Shown here piece by piece: positions 32,860 to 41,273 of a stretch of DNA of 64,000 nt. The first letter of the stretch is position 1. Each line of letters starts with the position of its first letter. The notes beneath the pieces were generated by a model that was not told the origin of the DNA, made no database searches, and saw only the letters and a program-made list of their open reading frames with translations. The stretch comes from CAWDPQ01 sp049642465 (GTDB lineage Bacteria > Acidobacteriota > Vicinamibacteria > Vicinamibacterales > 2-12-FULL-66-21): the NCBI GenBank assembly GCA_049642465.1, contig JBAROV010000258.1, forward strand, positions 1 through 64,000. The letters are read 5' to 3'. A program made the translations under genes and the position numbers.

Positions 32860-34479
32860 ATGACCAGCTTTACCAACTTGTACGACTCCATCGATCGCAC
32901 GACCTCCACGAATGCCAAGGTGAAGGCGATGGCCGCATATTTTGCGACAGCGCCGCACGCCGACGCCGCGTGGGCCGTCTTCTTCCTCACCGGACGCCGG
33001 CTGAAGCGGCTCGTGCCGTCGGCCGCGATTCGGGACTGGGCGCTTGCCGCGACTGGGCTGGAACCGTGGCTGCTCGAAGAATGCTATTCGGTCGTCGGTG
33101 ACGGCGCTGAAACCGTGGCGCTGGTGCTCGACCAGCTTCCGCCTGGCGAATCGCAGGCGCCAGTCTCGCTCGCTCAGTGGGTCGAAGAGCGACTGCTCGG
33201 GCTGCGCGATGTCGATCCGGCGACGCAGCAGACGCGCGTGACCGCCTGGCTGCAATCGCTCGATCGCCTGCAACGGTTCATCCTGCTCAAGCTCATCACC
33301 GGCGAATTCCGCGTCGGTGTCTCGCAAACACTCGTCGTCCGGGCGCTGGCGCAAGCCAGCAGTCTTCCACCAACCACGATTGCCGCGCGCCTGATGGGTG
33401 ACTGGACGCCAACCGCGGACTGGTTCGAGTCGCTGCTCTCGCACGAACAAAGCGACGAGGACCGGTCCCGGCCGTATCCGTTCTACCTGGCCTCACCACT
33501 CGAAGGATCCCCTGACGTGCTCGGCGACGTCGCTGCTTGGATGATCGAGTGGAAGTGGGACGGCATTCGCGCGCAACTCGTCCGGCGCGGCGGTCAGCTG
33601 CATCTCTGGTCCCGGGGCGAGGAACTTATTACCCACCGGTTTCCGGAGATTGCCGCTGCTGCCACGCACTTGCCTGACGGCTCAGTCCTCGACGGCGAAG
33701 TGCTGGCGTTCCGCGACGGCGCTCCGCTCTTGTTTTCGGCACTGCAACAGCGCATCGGACGGCAGAAGCAGGTGGCGCAAATGGTCCGCGCCGTCCCTGT
33801 CGTGTTCATGACCTATGACGTGCTCGAAGATCGCGGCGTCGACATTCGTTCGCTGCCTCTCGAAGACAGGCGCTCACGCTTGAGTGCCCTCCTCCACCGA
33901 GAGTCAGAAGGAGTCATCCGAACCTCTCCGCTCATCGAGGCGGAGAGTTGGGAGGCACTCACCGAGCTGCGGACCGAATCCCGCACGCGAGGCGTTGAAG
34001 GCATGATGCTCAAGCGCCGCGCCTCTCCTTACGGCGTCGGTCGCAAGAAGGGCGACTGGTGGAAGTGGAAGATCGACCCGTACACCATTGATGCCGTTTT
34101 GATCTACGCGCAGCCAGGCAGCGGCAGGCGTGCCAGCCTGCTCACCGATTACACATTCGGCGTGTGGGATGGCGGCGAGCTGGTGCCGATCGCGAAGGCT
34201 TATTCAGGCCTCTCCAACGAGGAGATCGACGAAATGGACCGCTGGATTCGCCGTCACACGCGCGAGCGCTTTGGGCCCGTCCGTCATGTCGAGCCGACCC
34301 ACGTCTTCGAGCTGGGGTTCGAAGGCATCGCACGGTCGCCGAGGCACCGCTCCGGGATCGCGGTCAGGTTTCCGCGTATGCTGCGGTGGCGGCGCGACAA
34401 GAAGCCAGACGAGGCGGATACCCTCGACAACGTGCAGCGACTGCTTGACACGGTCGAAGCCGGTCATCGTCTGCCATAA
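32860..34479 (+). CDS. ATP-dependent DNA ligase, exonuclease-associated type
   Basis: The product is 539 residues. An N-terminal helical domain (1-200) resembles the DNA-binding domain of archaeal/eukaryal ligases. The nucleotidyltransferase core carries motif I EWKWDGIR with adenylated K232, then WSRGEELIT (III), VLDGEVLAF (IIIa), VEGMMLKRR (IV) and WWKWKIDPYTIDAVLIYA (V). A C-terminal OB domain follows (TFGVWDGGELVPIAKAYSG). The length and layout fit the ligase linked to cisplatin/damage response. Such ligases usually have an Lhr-type helicase and a phosphoesterase beside them; only the exonuclease is here. It likely seals breaks after end processing. Confidence 0.92.
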   Translation: MTSFTNLYDSIDRTTSTNAKVKAMAAYFATAPHADAAWAVFFLTGRRLKRLVPSAAIRDWALAATGLEPWLLEECYSVVGDGAETVALVLDQLPPGESQAPVSLAQWVEERLLGLRDVDPATQQTRVTAWLQSLDRLQRFILLKLITGEFRVGVSQTLVVRALAQASSLPPTTIAARLMGDWTPTADWFESLLSHEQSDEDRSRPYPFYLASPLEGSPDVLGDVAAWMIEWKWDGIRAQLVRRGGQLHLWSRGEELITHRFPEIAAAATHLPDGSVLDGEVLAFRDGAPLLFSALQQRIGRQKQVAQMVRAVPVVFMTYDVLEDRGVDIRSLPLEDRRSRLSALLHRESEGVIRTSPLIEAESWEALTELRTESRTRGVEGMMLKRRASPYGVGRKKGDWWKWKIDPYTIDAVLIYAQPGSGRRASLLTDYTFGVWDGGELVPIAKAYSGLSNEEIDEMDRWIRRHTRERFGPVRHVEPTHVFELGFEGIARSPRHRSGIAVRFPRMLRWRRDKKPDEADTLDNVQRLLDTVEAGHRLP

Positions 34480-34512
34480 TTTTGTCACTCGCCGCGCGCC
34501 TCACGGGAACGT

Positions 34513-34518
34513 GATAAT
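34513..34518 (+). promoter_or_regulatory. -10 box GATAAT giving a near-leaderless start
   Basis: GATAAT predicts a start point at 34525, two bases before the GTG start at 34527. No Shine-Dalgarno is seen. Confidence 0.4.
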
Positions 34519-34526
34519 TTCCGGAC

Positions 34527-34967
34527 GTGCGCCGAATGCTGCTGGTGATCCTCGTGCTCGGGTTGCTGGGTACCGCGACCGAGCTGATCCTGCTCAAGCA
34601 TTACGAGGACTGGAAGCAAATCGTGCCGCTCGTGTTGATCGGACTGGCCCTCGTCTCGGTGTTATGGCACACCGTTGTTCCGAGTGCGTCGAACGTGCGC
34701 GTTCTACAGGCACTCATGACGCTGTTCCTTGTCAGCGGGCCGGTGGGAATGGCGTTGCACTATGGGGCAAACTCGGAGTTCGAGCGCGAAATGGACCCCT
34801 CGTTGACGGGGTACCGGCTGTTTACGGAGTCCCTGTCGGGTGCGACGCCCCTGCTCGCACCCGGGACGATGGTGCAGCTGGGTTTGATTGGACTCGTATA
34901 CACATACCGTCATCCCCGGCGTGCGTCCGCGGCGACTGACGGAAGGAGGCAGGAATGGGACGTCTGA
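34527..34967 (+). CDS. Four-helix membrane protein, unknown function
   Basis: The product is 146 residues with about four membrane helices: 3-20, 34-48, 62-80 and 112-126. A conserved-looking acidic stretch lies between helices 3 and 4 (NSEFEREMDPSLTGYRLF). I recognise no family. The start is GTG 34527 directly after a -10 box. The last 13 bases overlap the start of the HhH-protein gene, so the two are translated together. Confidence 0.75.
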   Translation: MRRMLLVILVLGLLGTATELILLKHYEDWKQIVPLVLIGLALVSVLWHTVVPSASNVRVLQALMTLFLVSGPVGMALHYGANSEFEREMDPSLTGYRLFTESLSGATPLLAPGTMVQLGLIGLVYTYRHPRRASAATDGRRQEWDV

Positions 34968-35440
34968 AGATCGTCGTGGTACTCGCTGCCGCGATCGTTG
35001 CACTCGGTTCCGTGGCTTCGGCGCAGACAGCCGCCGGAACGTCGCCGACCACTCAGCCGCTCGTTGATCCAAACACGGCTACCGAGAAAGAGCTGACGAG
35101 CGTGCCCCACATTACACCCGCCATTGCCAAATCGATTGTCGCAAAGCGTCCGCTCGCCACGGTTGTCGACCTCGACAAGTTGTTGAAGGAGCAGAAACTG
35201 ACGCCGGAACAGATCACCGAGGTTCATGGTCGGCTGTTCGTCCGGCTGAACCTGAACTCCGCGTCTGACGAAGAAATCCTGGCCATCCCGGGGATCGGTC
35301 CGCGCATGCTGCGCGAGTTCAAGGAATATCGTCCCTACAAAACGATCGAACAGTTCCGTCGCGAGATCGGGAAGTACATCGACAGGGACAAGCGCGAGGC
35401 GGAGATGGCCAGACTCGAGCGGTATGTGATGATTAAGTGA
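34955..35440 (+). CDS. Exported ComEA-like helix-hairpin-helix protein
   Basis: The product is 161 residues; ATG 34955 has GGAAGGAGGCAGGA before it and a signal peptide follows (VVVLAAAIVALGSVASAQ). Two helix-hairpin-helix units are present: one degenerate (LVDPNTATEKELTSVPHITP) and one canonical (LNLNSASDEEILAIPGIGPR, then MLREFKEYRPYKTIEQF). This is the ComEA type of DNA-binding fold. ComEA proteins bind incoming DNA during natural transformation, but many exported HhH proteins have other roles. No other competence gene is nearby. Confidence 0.85.
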   Translation: MGRLKIVVVLAAAIVALGSVASAQTAAGTSPTTQPLVDPNTATEKELTSVPHITPAIAKSIVAKRPLATVVDLDKLLKEQKLTPEQITEVHGRLFVRLNLNSASDEEILAIPGIGPRMLREFKEYRPYKTIEQFRREIGKYIDRDKREAEMARLERYVMIK

Positions 35441-35500
35441 TTCGCCGGAGGGAACACGCAATACGTTTCCGCTGACGCGCCATCACGAAGAGACATAGAT

Positions 35501-35581
35501 ACGAAGAACACGAAGCCAATTGTGTTTACGACCGAGGCCAAACTCGACGGCTTCGTGCCTTCGTACCGCCGTGTTCTTCGT
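35501..35581. repeat. CACGAAG inverted repeat over the amidase start
   Basis: ACGAAGAACACGAAGCC (35501-35517) has its complement split on the other side as GGCTTCGTG (35549-35557) and GTGTTCTTCGT (35571-35581), with 13 bases inserted. The first arm lies before the assigned GTG start and the second within the first 20 codons of the amidase frame, so it could mask the start site or mark a wrong start call. Confidence 0.6.
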
Positions 35582-37234
35582 GCCAGCGGCAGCGCCGCTG
35601 TGGCATCGTTCGCGATTGTCGCAACACTGAGTACTCAGGTTCCTCCACTCCGCTCCTTCGCGATCGAAGAAACTACCATCAGCCAGATACACTCCGCCAT
35701 GAAAGCAGGTCAGCTGACCTGCCGTGAACTGGTGCAGCAGTACCTCCGTCGCATCGAGGCTTTCGACAAGAACGGACCCGCCATCAACGCCATCGTCCTC
35801 GTGAATCCTGACGTGGTGTCGCAGGCGGATGCACTCGATGCACGCTACAAGCGATCCGGGCCGGTTGGTCCACTCCACTGCATCCCGACGATCGTCAAGG
35901 ACAACTTCGAAACGATTGGCCTGCAGACGGCTGCGGGTTCGCTCTCGCTCCAGGGATTCGTCTCGACGAAAGATGCATTCCAGGTGGCGCGAATCAAGGC
36001 AGCCGGCGCGCTAATGCTGGCAAAGTCGAACATGGCGGAGTGGGCGTTTACGCCCTACGAGACGGTCAGCTCGATCCTGCCTGGCTACACGCGGAATCCG
36101 TACGCGCTCGATCGAGTCACCGCGGGGTCGAGCGGCGGCACGGCGGCCGCGGTTGCGGCCAACCTCGGTGCAATCGGTCTCGGCAGCGACACCGGCAATT
36201 CGATCCGCGGCCCGGCCTCGCATCAAAGCCTCGCGGGCATTCGCTCCACGATGGGCCTGACGAGCCGGGCCGGCGTCGTGCCGCTCAACCTTTTGGCTGA
36301 CATTGCGGGACCGATAACCCGAACCGTGGCTGATGCCGTCGCCGTGCTGAACGTGATCGCCGGCGAGGATCCAGCCGATCCCATCACAATCCGAGACTCC
36401 CCTCTCGCGAAGTTCAGGCCGGCAAACCTGCCCGGGTCGACACGCGATTACTCTGCCGCACTTGTCAGCGACGGTCTAAAGGGAACGCGCATCGGCATAC
36501 TCCGTCAGGCGTACGAACGCGACACGACCGACAAGGAGATCGTCCGTGTCTTTGAGTTGGCTCTCGAGGACATGAAACGCGCCGGCGCGACGATCGTCGA
36601 TTCGGTCGTGGTGCCACTGGAGAATGTCCGGCGCGCCCAGGGTGCGCCGCCGTGCGGGGGATTCAAGTACGACATCAATCGCTATCTCGCCTCACACGGC
36701 GATCGCATTCCCGTCAAGAGCCTGGAGGAGATCATCAAGTCGCGTCGCTTCCATCCGAGCGTCCAGCGACGGCTCGAGCAGTCTCAGGAAAGCGCGGAAA
36801 ACGGCCCGGACACGGTTGGATGTGAGGCTGAAGCCCAGTACCGCGAAGCGGTCCGGGCAGCGGTAGTGAAGGTGATGGACGCGAACAAACTGGATGCCTT
36901 CGTCTACCCAACATGGAGTAATCCGCCTCGCCTGATCGGAGATCTCAACACGCCGCACGGCGACAACAGCCAGTTTTTCTCACCCACGACCGGCTTTCCG
37001 TCAATCCAGGTTCCAATGGGATACACGCGCGGCGGCGTGTTACCCGCTGGAATCACGTTCTTCGGGCGCGCGTGGGACGAGTTCCGCCTGATCTCGCTCG
37101 CCTACTCGTACGAACAGCAGACGAAGCACCGGCGACCGCCACCGACGACGCCGTCACTCGGGACTCGGGGTCCGGGGCTCGGGGCTCGGGGCCGACTCAA
37201 GCCCCGAGCCGTGCCTGTCGAACAATCTCCCTGA
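35522..37234 (+). CDS. Amidase, amidase-signature family, probably exported
   Basis: The product is 570 residues. The Ser-cisSer-Lys triad is visible: K in PTIVKDNFE, the glycine/serine-rich AGSSGGTAAAVAANLG, and the nucleophile in GSDTGNSIRGPAS. The usual GG before the nucleophile is GN here. A likely signal sequence lies within residues 12-45 (SAAVASFAIVATLS). Start is uncertain: GTG 35522, or GTG 35555, which drops the repeat-coded first residues. Family members hydrolyse amide bonds; the substrate is unknown. The C-terminal tail TRGPGLGARGRLKPRA is coded by a CGGGGCTCGGGG tandem repeat. The last 38 bases overlap the convergent ABC permease. Confidence 0.88.
   Translation: MFTTEAKLDGFVPSYRRVLRASGSAAVASFAIVATLSTQVPPLRSFAIEETTISQIHSAMKAGQLTCRELVQQYLRRIEAFDKNGPAINAIVLVNPDVVSQADALDARYKRSGPVGPLHCIPTIVKDNFETIGLQTAAGSLSLQGFVSTKDAFQVARIKAAGALMLAKSNMAEWAFTPYETVSSILPGYTRNPYALDRVTAGSSGGTAAAVAANLGAIGLGSDTGNSIRGPASHQSLAGIRSTMGLTSRAGVVPLNLLADIAGPITRTVADAVAVLNVIAGEDPADPITIRDSPLAKFRPANLPGSTRDYSAALVSDGLKGTRIGILRQAYERDTTDKEIVRVFELALEDMKRAGATIVDSVVVPLENVRRAQGAPPCGGFKYDINRYLASHGDRIPVKSLEEIIKSRRFHPSVQRRLEQSQESAENGPDTVGCEAEAQYREAVRAAVVKVMDANKLDAFVYPTWSNPPRLIGDLNTPHGDNSQFFSPTTGFPSIQVPMGYTRGGVLPAGITFFGRAWDEFRLISLAYSYEQQTKHRRPPPTTPSLGTRGPGLGARGRLKPRAVPVEQSP
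37183..37210. terminator. 10-bp hairpin at the convergent amidase/ABC gene ends
   Basis: GGCTCGGGGC (37183-37192) pairs perfectly with GCCCCGAGCC (37201-37210) around an eight-base loop. The left arm belongs to a short CTCGGGG tandem repeat (37157-37192). It lies in the overlap of the two coding ends and can act on both strands. Confidence 0.6.
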
Positions 37235-38522
37235 AGCTTGGCCTGGCGCCGGAGTTCAGCAGCCCGACGCGAAAGAGTCTGGCTCCGAGATGCAGCGCCA
37301 GCCAGGTGGACGCCGCCAGGATCAGCAGCGCCACAGCCACCTCCCACCACGCCAGCAAGTCCCCGTCGGTGCTTGCGCGGAGGACGACGACAGGTCCCGC
37401 CGTAAACGGCAGCCACGTCAACACGCGTGCGACGGTGCCATGCGGTTCCTTCATGAGCACTGCCATCAGCATCATCGGAAGCGCGGCGGTGAGCGACCAA
37501 ATCATGGCGAGTTGTTGCGCTTCGCGCATGTTGGAACCAAGTGAGCCGGTTCCGAGCATCAAGCCGCCGAAAAACAAGAACGCCAGGACGAAGAATGGAA
37601 TGGCCAGTGCGACGGTTGTCCACGGGAGAGCCACGCCCGACGTCAAGAGCAAGGGAACGATGCCGAGACCCGTTGTGAGGACCATTGCCAGCCATACGCC
37701 AATCTGCAGGAGACCGGCCGCACCAAGACCGAGCAGTTTCCCCGCGAGGATTTCGTCGGGATTCGCCGACGCGAGGAGTACCTCCACGACCTTGTTTTCC
37801 TTCTCCGTCGCGGTGCCCTGCATCAGATAGCCTGATGTCATCAGCACGGAGAGCAGGAACAGCACCATGAAGACCAGTGGCACGGCAAGGCGAAGCACCG
37901 CCGCTGCGGCGCCGCCGTCGCGGACTTCCCCCGTCCTCGTCAGTGCGTATCGTGCCGTGCGGTCGATCGGGTCCACGATGCGCGCGGCAAGGGGCGCATC
38001 CACATGTCCGGCCACCAGGCGGCCGCGGAGCAGCTCGGCCAGCGCATCACGCGAATCGCCGCTCGAAAAGCTGAACGTCTCAGGCGAATACATAGTGATG
38101 CGACCGGTGGCCAGGTAATCTTCCGGCACGATGTAGAAACCCTTGAGCTGCCGCGCGATGAGGGCGTCGCGCGCCTGCTGCTCATCGGTGTAGGGTCTGA
38201 ACACGAAGTTGGCGAACGCCAGCGCATGGTCGAGCGCTTGCCCATGCCCCGCCGCTTCGAGCGCCTGCCGCATGTCGTCCGGGAGATGGGATGCGGTGTT
38301 CACCTCGGAGTCCATCCTCAGAACACCCGCCCGGTCGATGACGCCGTAGATGTTCGGCATCCGATCGCCCTTCTCGGCGTAGTACGCGGGGATCGCGACG
38401 ATGCCGGCGTACGCGGCCATGAAGAGCGGCATGCCGAAGGTCGCGACGAGATAGCCGGTCCGTTTGACGGTGGCGAAGAACTCGAACGCCGCGACAGTCC
38501 GAACTTTGGTCCAGCGAATCAT
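37197..38522 (-). CDS. ABC-2 type (NatB-like) exporter permease
   Basis: The product is 441 residues from ATG 38522. One membrane helix near the N-terminus (YLVATFGMPLFMAAYAGIVA) is followed by a large extracytoplasmic region (about 45-205), then five helices. The stretch GTATEKENKVVEVLLASANP then DEILAGKLLG is the family signature. NatAB-like systems export sodium or peptides; the substrate here is unknown. The start overlaps the stop of the ATPase gene as ATGA, so the two proteins are made together. The C-terminus overlaps the amidase gene. Confidence 0.9.
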   Translation of the reverse strand: MIRWTKVRTVAAFEFFATVKRTGYLVATFGMPLFMAAYAGIVAIPAYYAEKGDRMPNIYGVIDRAGVLRMDSEVNTASHLPDDMRQALEAAGHGQALDHALAFANFVFRPYTDEQQARDALIARQLKGFYIVPEDYLATGRITMYSPETFSFSSGDSRDALAELLRGRLVAGHVDAPLAARIVDPIDRTARYALTRTGEVRDGGAAAAVLRLAVPLVFMVLFLLSVLMTSGYLMQGTATEKENKVVEVLLASANPDEILAGKLLGLGAAGLLQIGVWLAMVLTTGLGIVPLLLTSGVALPWTTVALAIPFFVLAFLFFGGLMLGTGSLGSNMREAQQLAMIWSLTAALPMMLMAVLMKEPHGTVARVLTWLPFTAGPVVVLRASTDGDLLAWWEVAVALLILAASTWLALHLGARLFRVGLLNSGARPSFREIVRQARLGA

Positions 38523-39430
38523 TGGAGTGAGGGAGCCGCCCTTTTCTGCACGACGCGCAGAAATATGTCTTCCATGGGCGCGAGCATCGGTTCGAACCGA
38601 TCGATGACAGCCCCCGCGCGAACGAGCGACGCCAACACTTCCGAAGGCGGTGCGCCATCCGACAACATCAACCGCCACGTCTCCTCATCGTCTTGCACGA
38701 CGCTGGCAACCTCGGGAATCCTCGGCAGCGGCGCTCGCGAATGGACGCGGATCTCCGGCAGCGAGTGACGCCTGCGCACTTCGTCGATGAGACCATAGAC
38801 TACGAGGCGGCCTTCGTTGATGAGGGCCACGCGATCGCAAAGCGCCTCGACCTGGCTCATTTGGTGAGTCGAGAGGATGGTCGTGCGCCCCTGGCGACGC
38901 CGTTCGAGGAGCAAATCCTGCACGACACGGACGTTCACGGGATCGAGCCCCGTCGTTGGCTCATCCAGCACGCAGATCTCCGGATCGCTCAGGAGCGCGC
39001 AGGCGACCTGCACCTTCTGAGACATGCCTTTGCTCAAGCGATCCACTCGCCATGACGCGACGTGTCCCAGCTCCAGGCGCGCCAGCCAGGACAATGATCG
39101 TTGCCGCGCATCGTGTCTCGAGAGTCCCTTGAGTGCGCCGAAGTAGGTCATCACGTCGATAACGGGCAATCTGGTGTAGAGTCCGCGTTCCTCAGGGAGG
39201 TAGCCGAGCCGGTCGAGGTGCTCGCGGCGTCTCGGCACACCAAACAGGCTCACCTGACCGCGATCCGCGCGGACGATGTCCATGAGGATCCGAATGAGGG
39301 TGCTCTTGCCAGCGCCGTTTGGTCCCAGTAAACCAAAGATTTCGCCGCCGTGGACATCGAAGGAGACCCCGCGGAGCGCCGGCGTCCGGCCGTACGCCTT
39401 TTCGATCCCCTCGAAACTCAGGATGGTCAT
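38519..39430 (-). CDS. ABC transporter ATP-binding protein (NatA/CcmA-like)
   Basis: The product is 303 residues from ATG 39430; a longer frame to 39478 lacks support. Walker A is GPNGAGKST (36-44), the signature is RLSKGMSQKVQVA, Walker B is ICVLDEPTTGLDPVN, and the switch histidine is in STHQMSQVEALCD. A 90-residue C-terminal extension follows, as in NatA-type ATPases (RVHSRAPLPRIPEVA). It pairs with the permease gene immediately downstream (4-base overlap). A TATAAT box lies 14 bases before the start. Confidence 0.93.
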   Translation of the reverse strand: MTILSFEGIEKAYGRTPALRGVSFDVHGGEIFGLLGPNGAGKSTLIRILMDIVRADRGQVSLFGVPRRREHLDRLGYLPEERGLYTRLPVIDVMTYFGALKGLSRHDARQRSLSWLARLELGHVASWRVDRLSKGMSQKVQVACALLSDPEICVLDEPTTGLDPVNVRVVQDLLLERRRQGRTTILSTHQMSQVEALCDRVALINEGRLVVYGLIDEVRRRHSLPEIRVHSRAPLPRIPEVASVVQDDEETWRLMLSDGAPPSEVLASLVRAGAVIDRFEPMLAPMEDIFLRVVQKRAAPSLQ

Positions 39431-39443
39431 TGAGACTGGGCGG

Positions 39444-39449
39444 ATTATA
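39444..39449 (-). promoter_or_regulatory. -10 box TATAAT for the ABC exporter operon
   Basis: A perfect TATAAT on the minus strand predicts a start point at 39437, seven bases before the ATG at 39430. No Shine-Dalgarno fits in such a short leader. Confidence 0.45.
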
Positions 39450-39568
39450 TCGACCTGCGGACTTTGCCGGCCGATCAACTTGTGTGGGCGAAGAGCACGA
39501 AGACGCGACAGGACGGGGGGCTGGAACGAATGGCGGGCCGGCGGAGGTGGACCGGCCCGCCCTGCTGA

Positions 39569-40267
39569 TTAGCGGCGCTCGCCGCCCGTGCAGCTGCTTG
39601 ACACCTGGCGAACCGATGTCACTTGCAGCGTCTGCATGTTGCCGCCGCCAGCCATCGATCCCGAACTGCCGGTGCCCGCTCCCGCGCCTGCTCCGGTGCC
39701 CGTGCCCGCTCCAGTGCCCGCCCCGGTGCCCGCCCCGGTGCTGCCCGTGCCCGCCGCGGATCCGGTTCCACTCGTGCCACGGCGATCGTCCTGCGACACC
39801 AGCCTGCCGGTCACCTCGACCTGGCTGTTCACGTACTGCTGCAGCTGGTCACTCTGACCGCCCGTCAACCGGTACGTCTTGCTCGAATCGGGCGATGAGC
39901 TTTTCGGCGTGCTCGCTCCAGCGCCCGTCGCGGCGCCAGTACCGGCCCCCGTGGCCGCGCCAGCGGCCGTCCCCGTCGTACCCGTTCCGGCCGCAGCCCC
40001 GGTGCTGGCACTCCCGCTCATGCTGGCATCGGTCAGGATGTACTGTGCCGAGCTGCTTCCTGCCTGACCCTGACGAGATGTGGTGTCTCCGGTCGTCGCG
40101 CCGGCGCTACCTGGACGGCTCGCGGGCTGCAAACAACCGGTCACGGTCACGGTGCGATCGCTCTGGCTCTGACCGCTGCGCGCACGGTCCTGGTCCGGTT
40201 GCTGCGCACTCACGCCCATCGCGAGCGCGGCGCTCAGCATCGTTCCAAAGATGAACTGTCTTTTCAT
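39569..40267 (-). CDS. Exported protein with small beta domain interrupted by Gly/Thr/Ala repeat tracts
   Basis: The product is 232 residues; CGGAGGTTTCG precedes the ATG and a signal peptide ends GVSAQQ. Four folded pieces can be joined into one domain: RTVTVTGCLQPAS, QYILTDA, KTYRLTGGQSDQLQQYVNSQ then VEVTGRLVSQDDRR, and MQTLQVTSVRQVSSSC. This pattern, with the first and last cysteines, looks like an OB-type fold common in exported acidobacterial proteins. Between the pieces lie two long tracts of GTGAGTGAG/ATGAG repeats, about 40 residues each. I give no family name. The tracts are coded by tandem 6- and 12-bp DNA repeats. Confidence 0.8.
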   Translation of the reverse strand: MKRQFIFGTMLSAALAMGVSAQQPDQDRARSGQSQSDRTVTVTGCLQPASRPGSAGATTGDTTSRQGQAGSSSAQYILTDASMSGSASTGAAAGTGTTGTAAGAATGAGTGAATGAGASTPKSSSPDSSKTYRLTGGQSDQLQQYVNSQVEVTGRLVSQDDRRGTSGTGSAAGTGSTGAGTGAGTGAGTGTGAGAGAGTGSSGSMAGGGNMQTLQVTSVRQVSSSCTGGERR

Positions 40268-40511
40268 CGAAACCTCCGTAGAGTGGTCGGACAGGGCTCC
40301 AGCCCTGCCATTTGGGTTGTTGACGTCCCCGGCCGGGATATAGCACTCACCGTGCCGCTCGTTCGGGTGCCGCGAAATGCAATTCGCGCCTGTTAATCGA
40401 GCGACGTCAGCTCACGTTGTATGGGATTGACACGCGCGTGGCGTTTTGACCGACGCGCGAGCATTCAAGTCATTCGTCACAAGTCTCTGCTGAGTAGCTC
40501 GACCGGGCTCG

Positions 40512-40517
40512 TATAAT
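40512..40517 (+). promoter_or_regulatory. -10 box TATAAT giving a leaderless start
   Basis: A consensus TATAAT with its last T at 40517 puts +1 at 40524, exactly the A of the ATG. No Shine-Dalgarno is present and no good -35 is seen. Confidence 0.55.
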
Positions 40518-40523
40518 CCGGCG

Positions 40524-41270
40524 ATGGCGTGGTGGCGTCGTCGCGAACAGCCCAGCTCTGAACGATCTGAAGTTCAGGATCTGCCGCTGGTGCGCCTCGA
40601 GGGGATCACGAAGATCTTCAAGGGTGAGGGTGTCGAGGAGGAAACGAGCGCGCTTGTGGATGTGACGCTCGATATCGATCGCGGCGAGTACGTGTCGATC
40701 TCAGGACCGTCGGGCTGCGGAAAATCGACCTTTCTGTCGATTCTCGCGCTGCTCGAAACGCCGACCTCCGGACGCTACTGGCTGAACGGCCGGGTGACCG
40801 GAGGATTCACGCCGGCGGAACGAGCCCGCGCGCGAAGCCTGGATGTCGGGCTGATCTTTCAGAGCTTCAACCTCATCGGCGACATGTCTGTCTATGAGAA
40901 TGTCGAATATCCACTCACGTTGCGCGGCGCGGTCACGCCGGCCGAGCGTGAAGCGCGAGTGAAGGCCGCGCTGGAGCGTGTCGGTATGCTGGCTCGAGCC
41001 CGTCAGCGTCCTGGTCAACTCTCCGGCGGTCATCAGCAACTCGTGGCCGTCGCGCGCGCGATCGCCGGTCGCCCGCCGATCCTGCTTGCGGATGAGCCGA
41101 CCGGGAATCTGGATTCAAAAACTGGAGAGGCGCTCATGCAGATGCTTTCGGAGCTGCACGCGGAAGGCGCCACCGTCTGTCTCGCGACTCACAACCCGAA
41201 CTACATCGCCCGCGCGCAGCGCCACATTTATCTATTCGACGGGCGCGTCGAACCACGCCCGCGCGCGTAA
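40524..41270 (+). CDS. Orphan ABC ATPase, LolD/MacB-like
   Basis: The product is 248 residues. Walker A is GPSGCGKST (61-69), the Q-loop LIFQSFNLIGDMSVYENVEY is typical of the LolD/MacB/FtsE group, the signature is LSGGHQQ and Walker B is ILLADEPTGNLDSKTG. This group powers MacB-type permeases that move lipoproteins, antibiotics or peptides mechanically across the envelope. No permease gene lies on either side, so its partner is elsewhere. Transcription probably starts on the ATG itself. Confidence 0.9.
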   Translation: MAWWRRREQPSSERSEVQDLPLVRLEGITKIFKGEGVEEETSALVDVTLDIDRGEYVSISGPSGCGKSTFLSILALLETPTSGRYWLNGRVTGGFTPAERARARSLDVGLIFQSFNLIGDMSVYENVEYPLTLRGAVTPAEREARVKAALERVGMLARARQRPGQLSGGHQQLVAVARAIAGRPPILLADEPTGNLDSKTGEALMQMLSELHAEGATVCLATHNPNYIARAQRHIYLFDGRVEPRPRA

Positions 41271-41273
41271 ACG

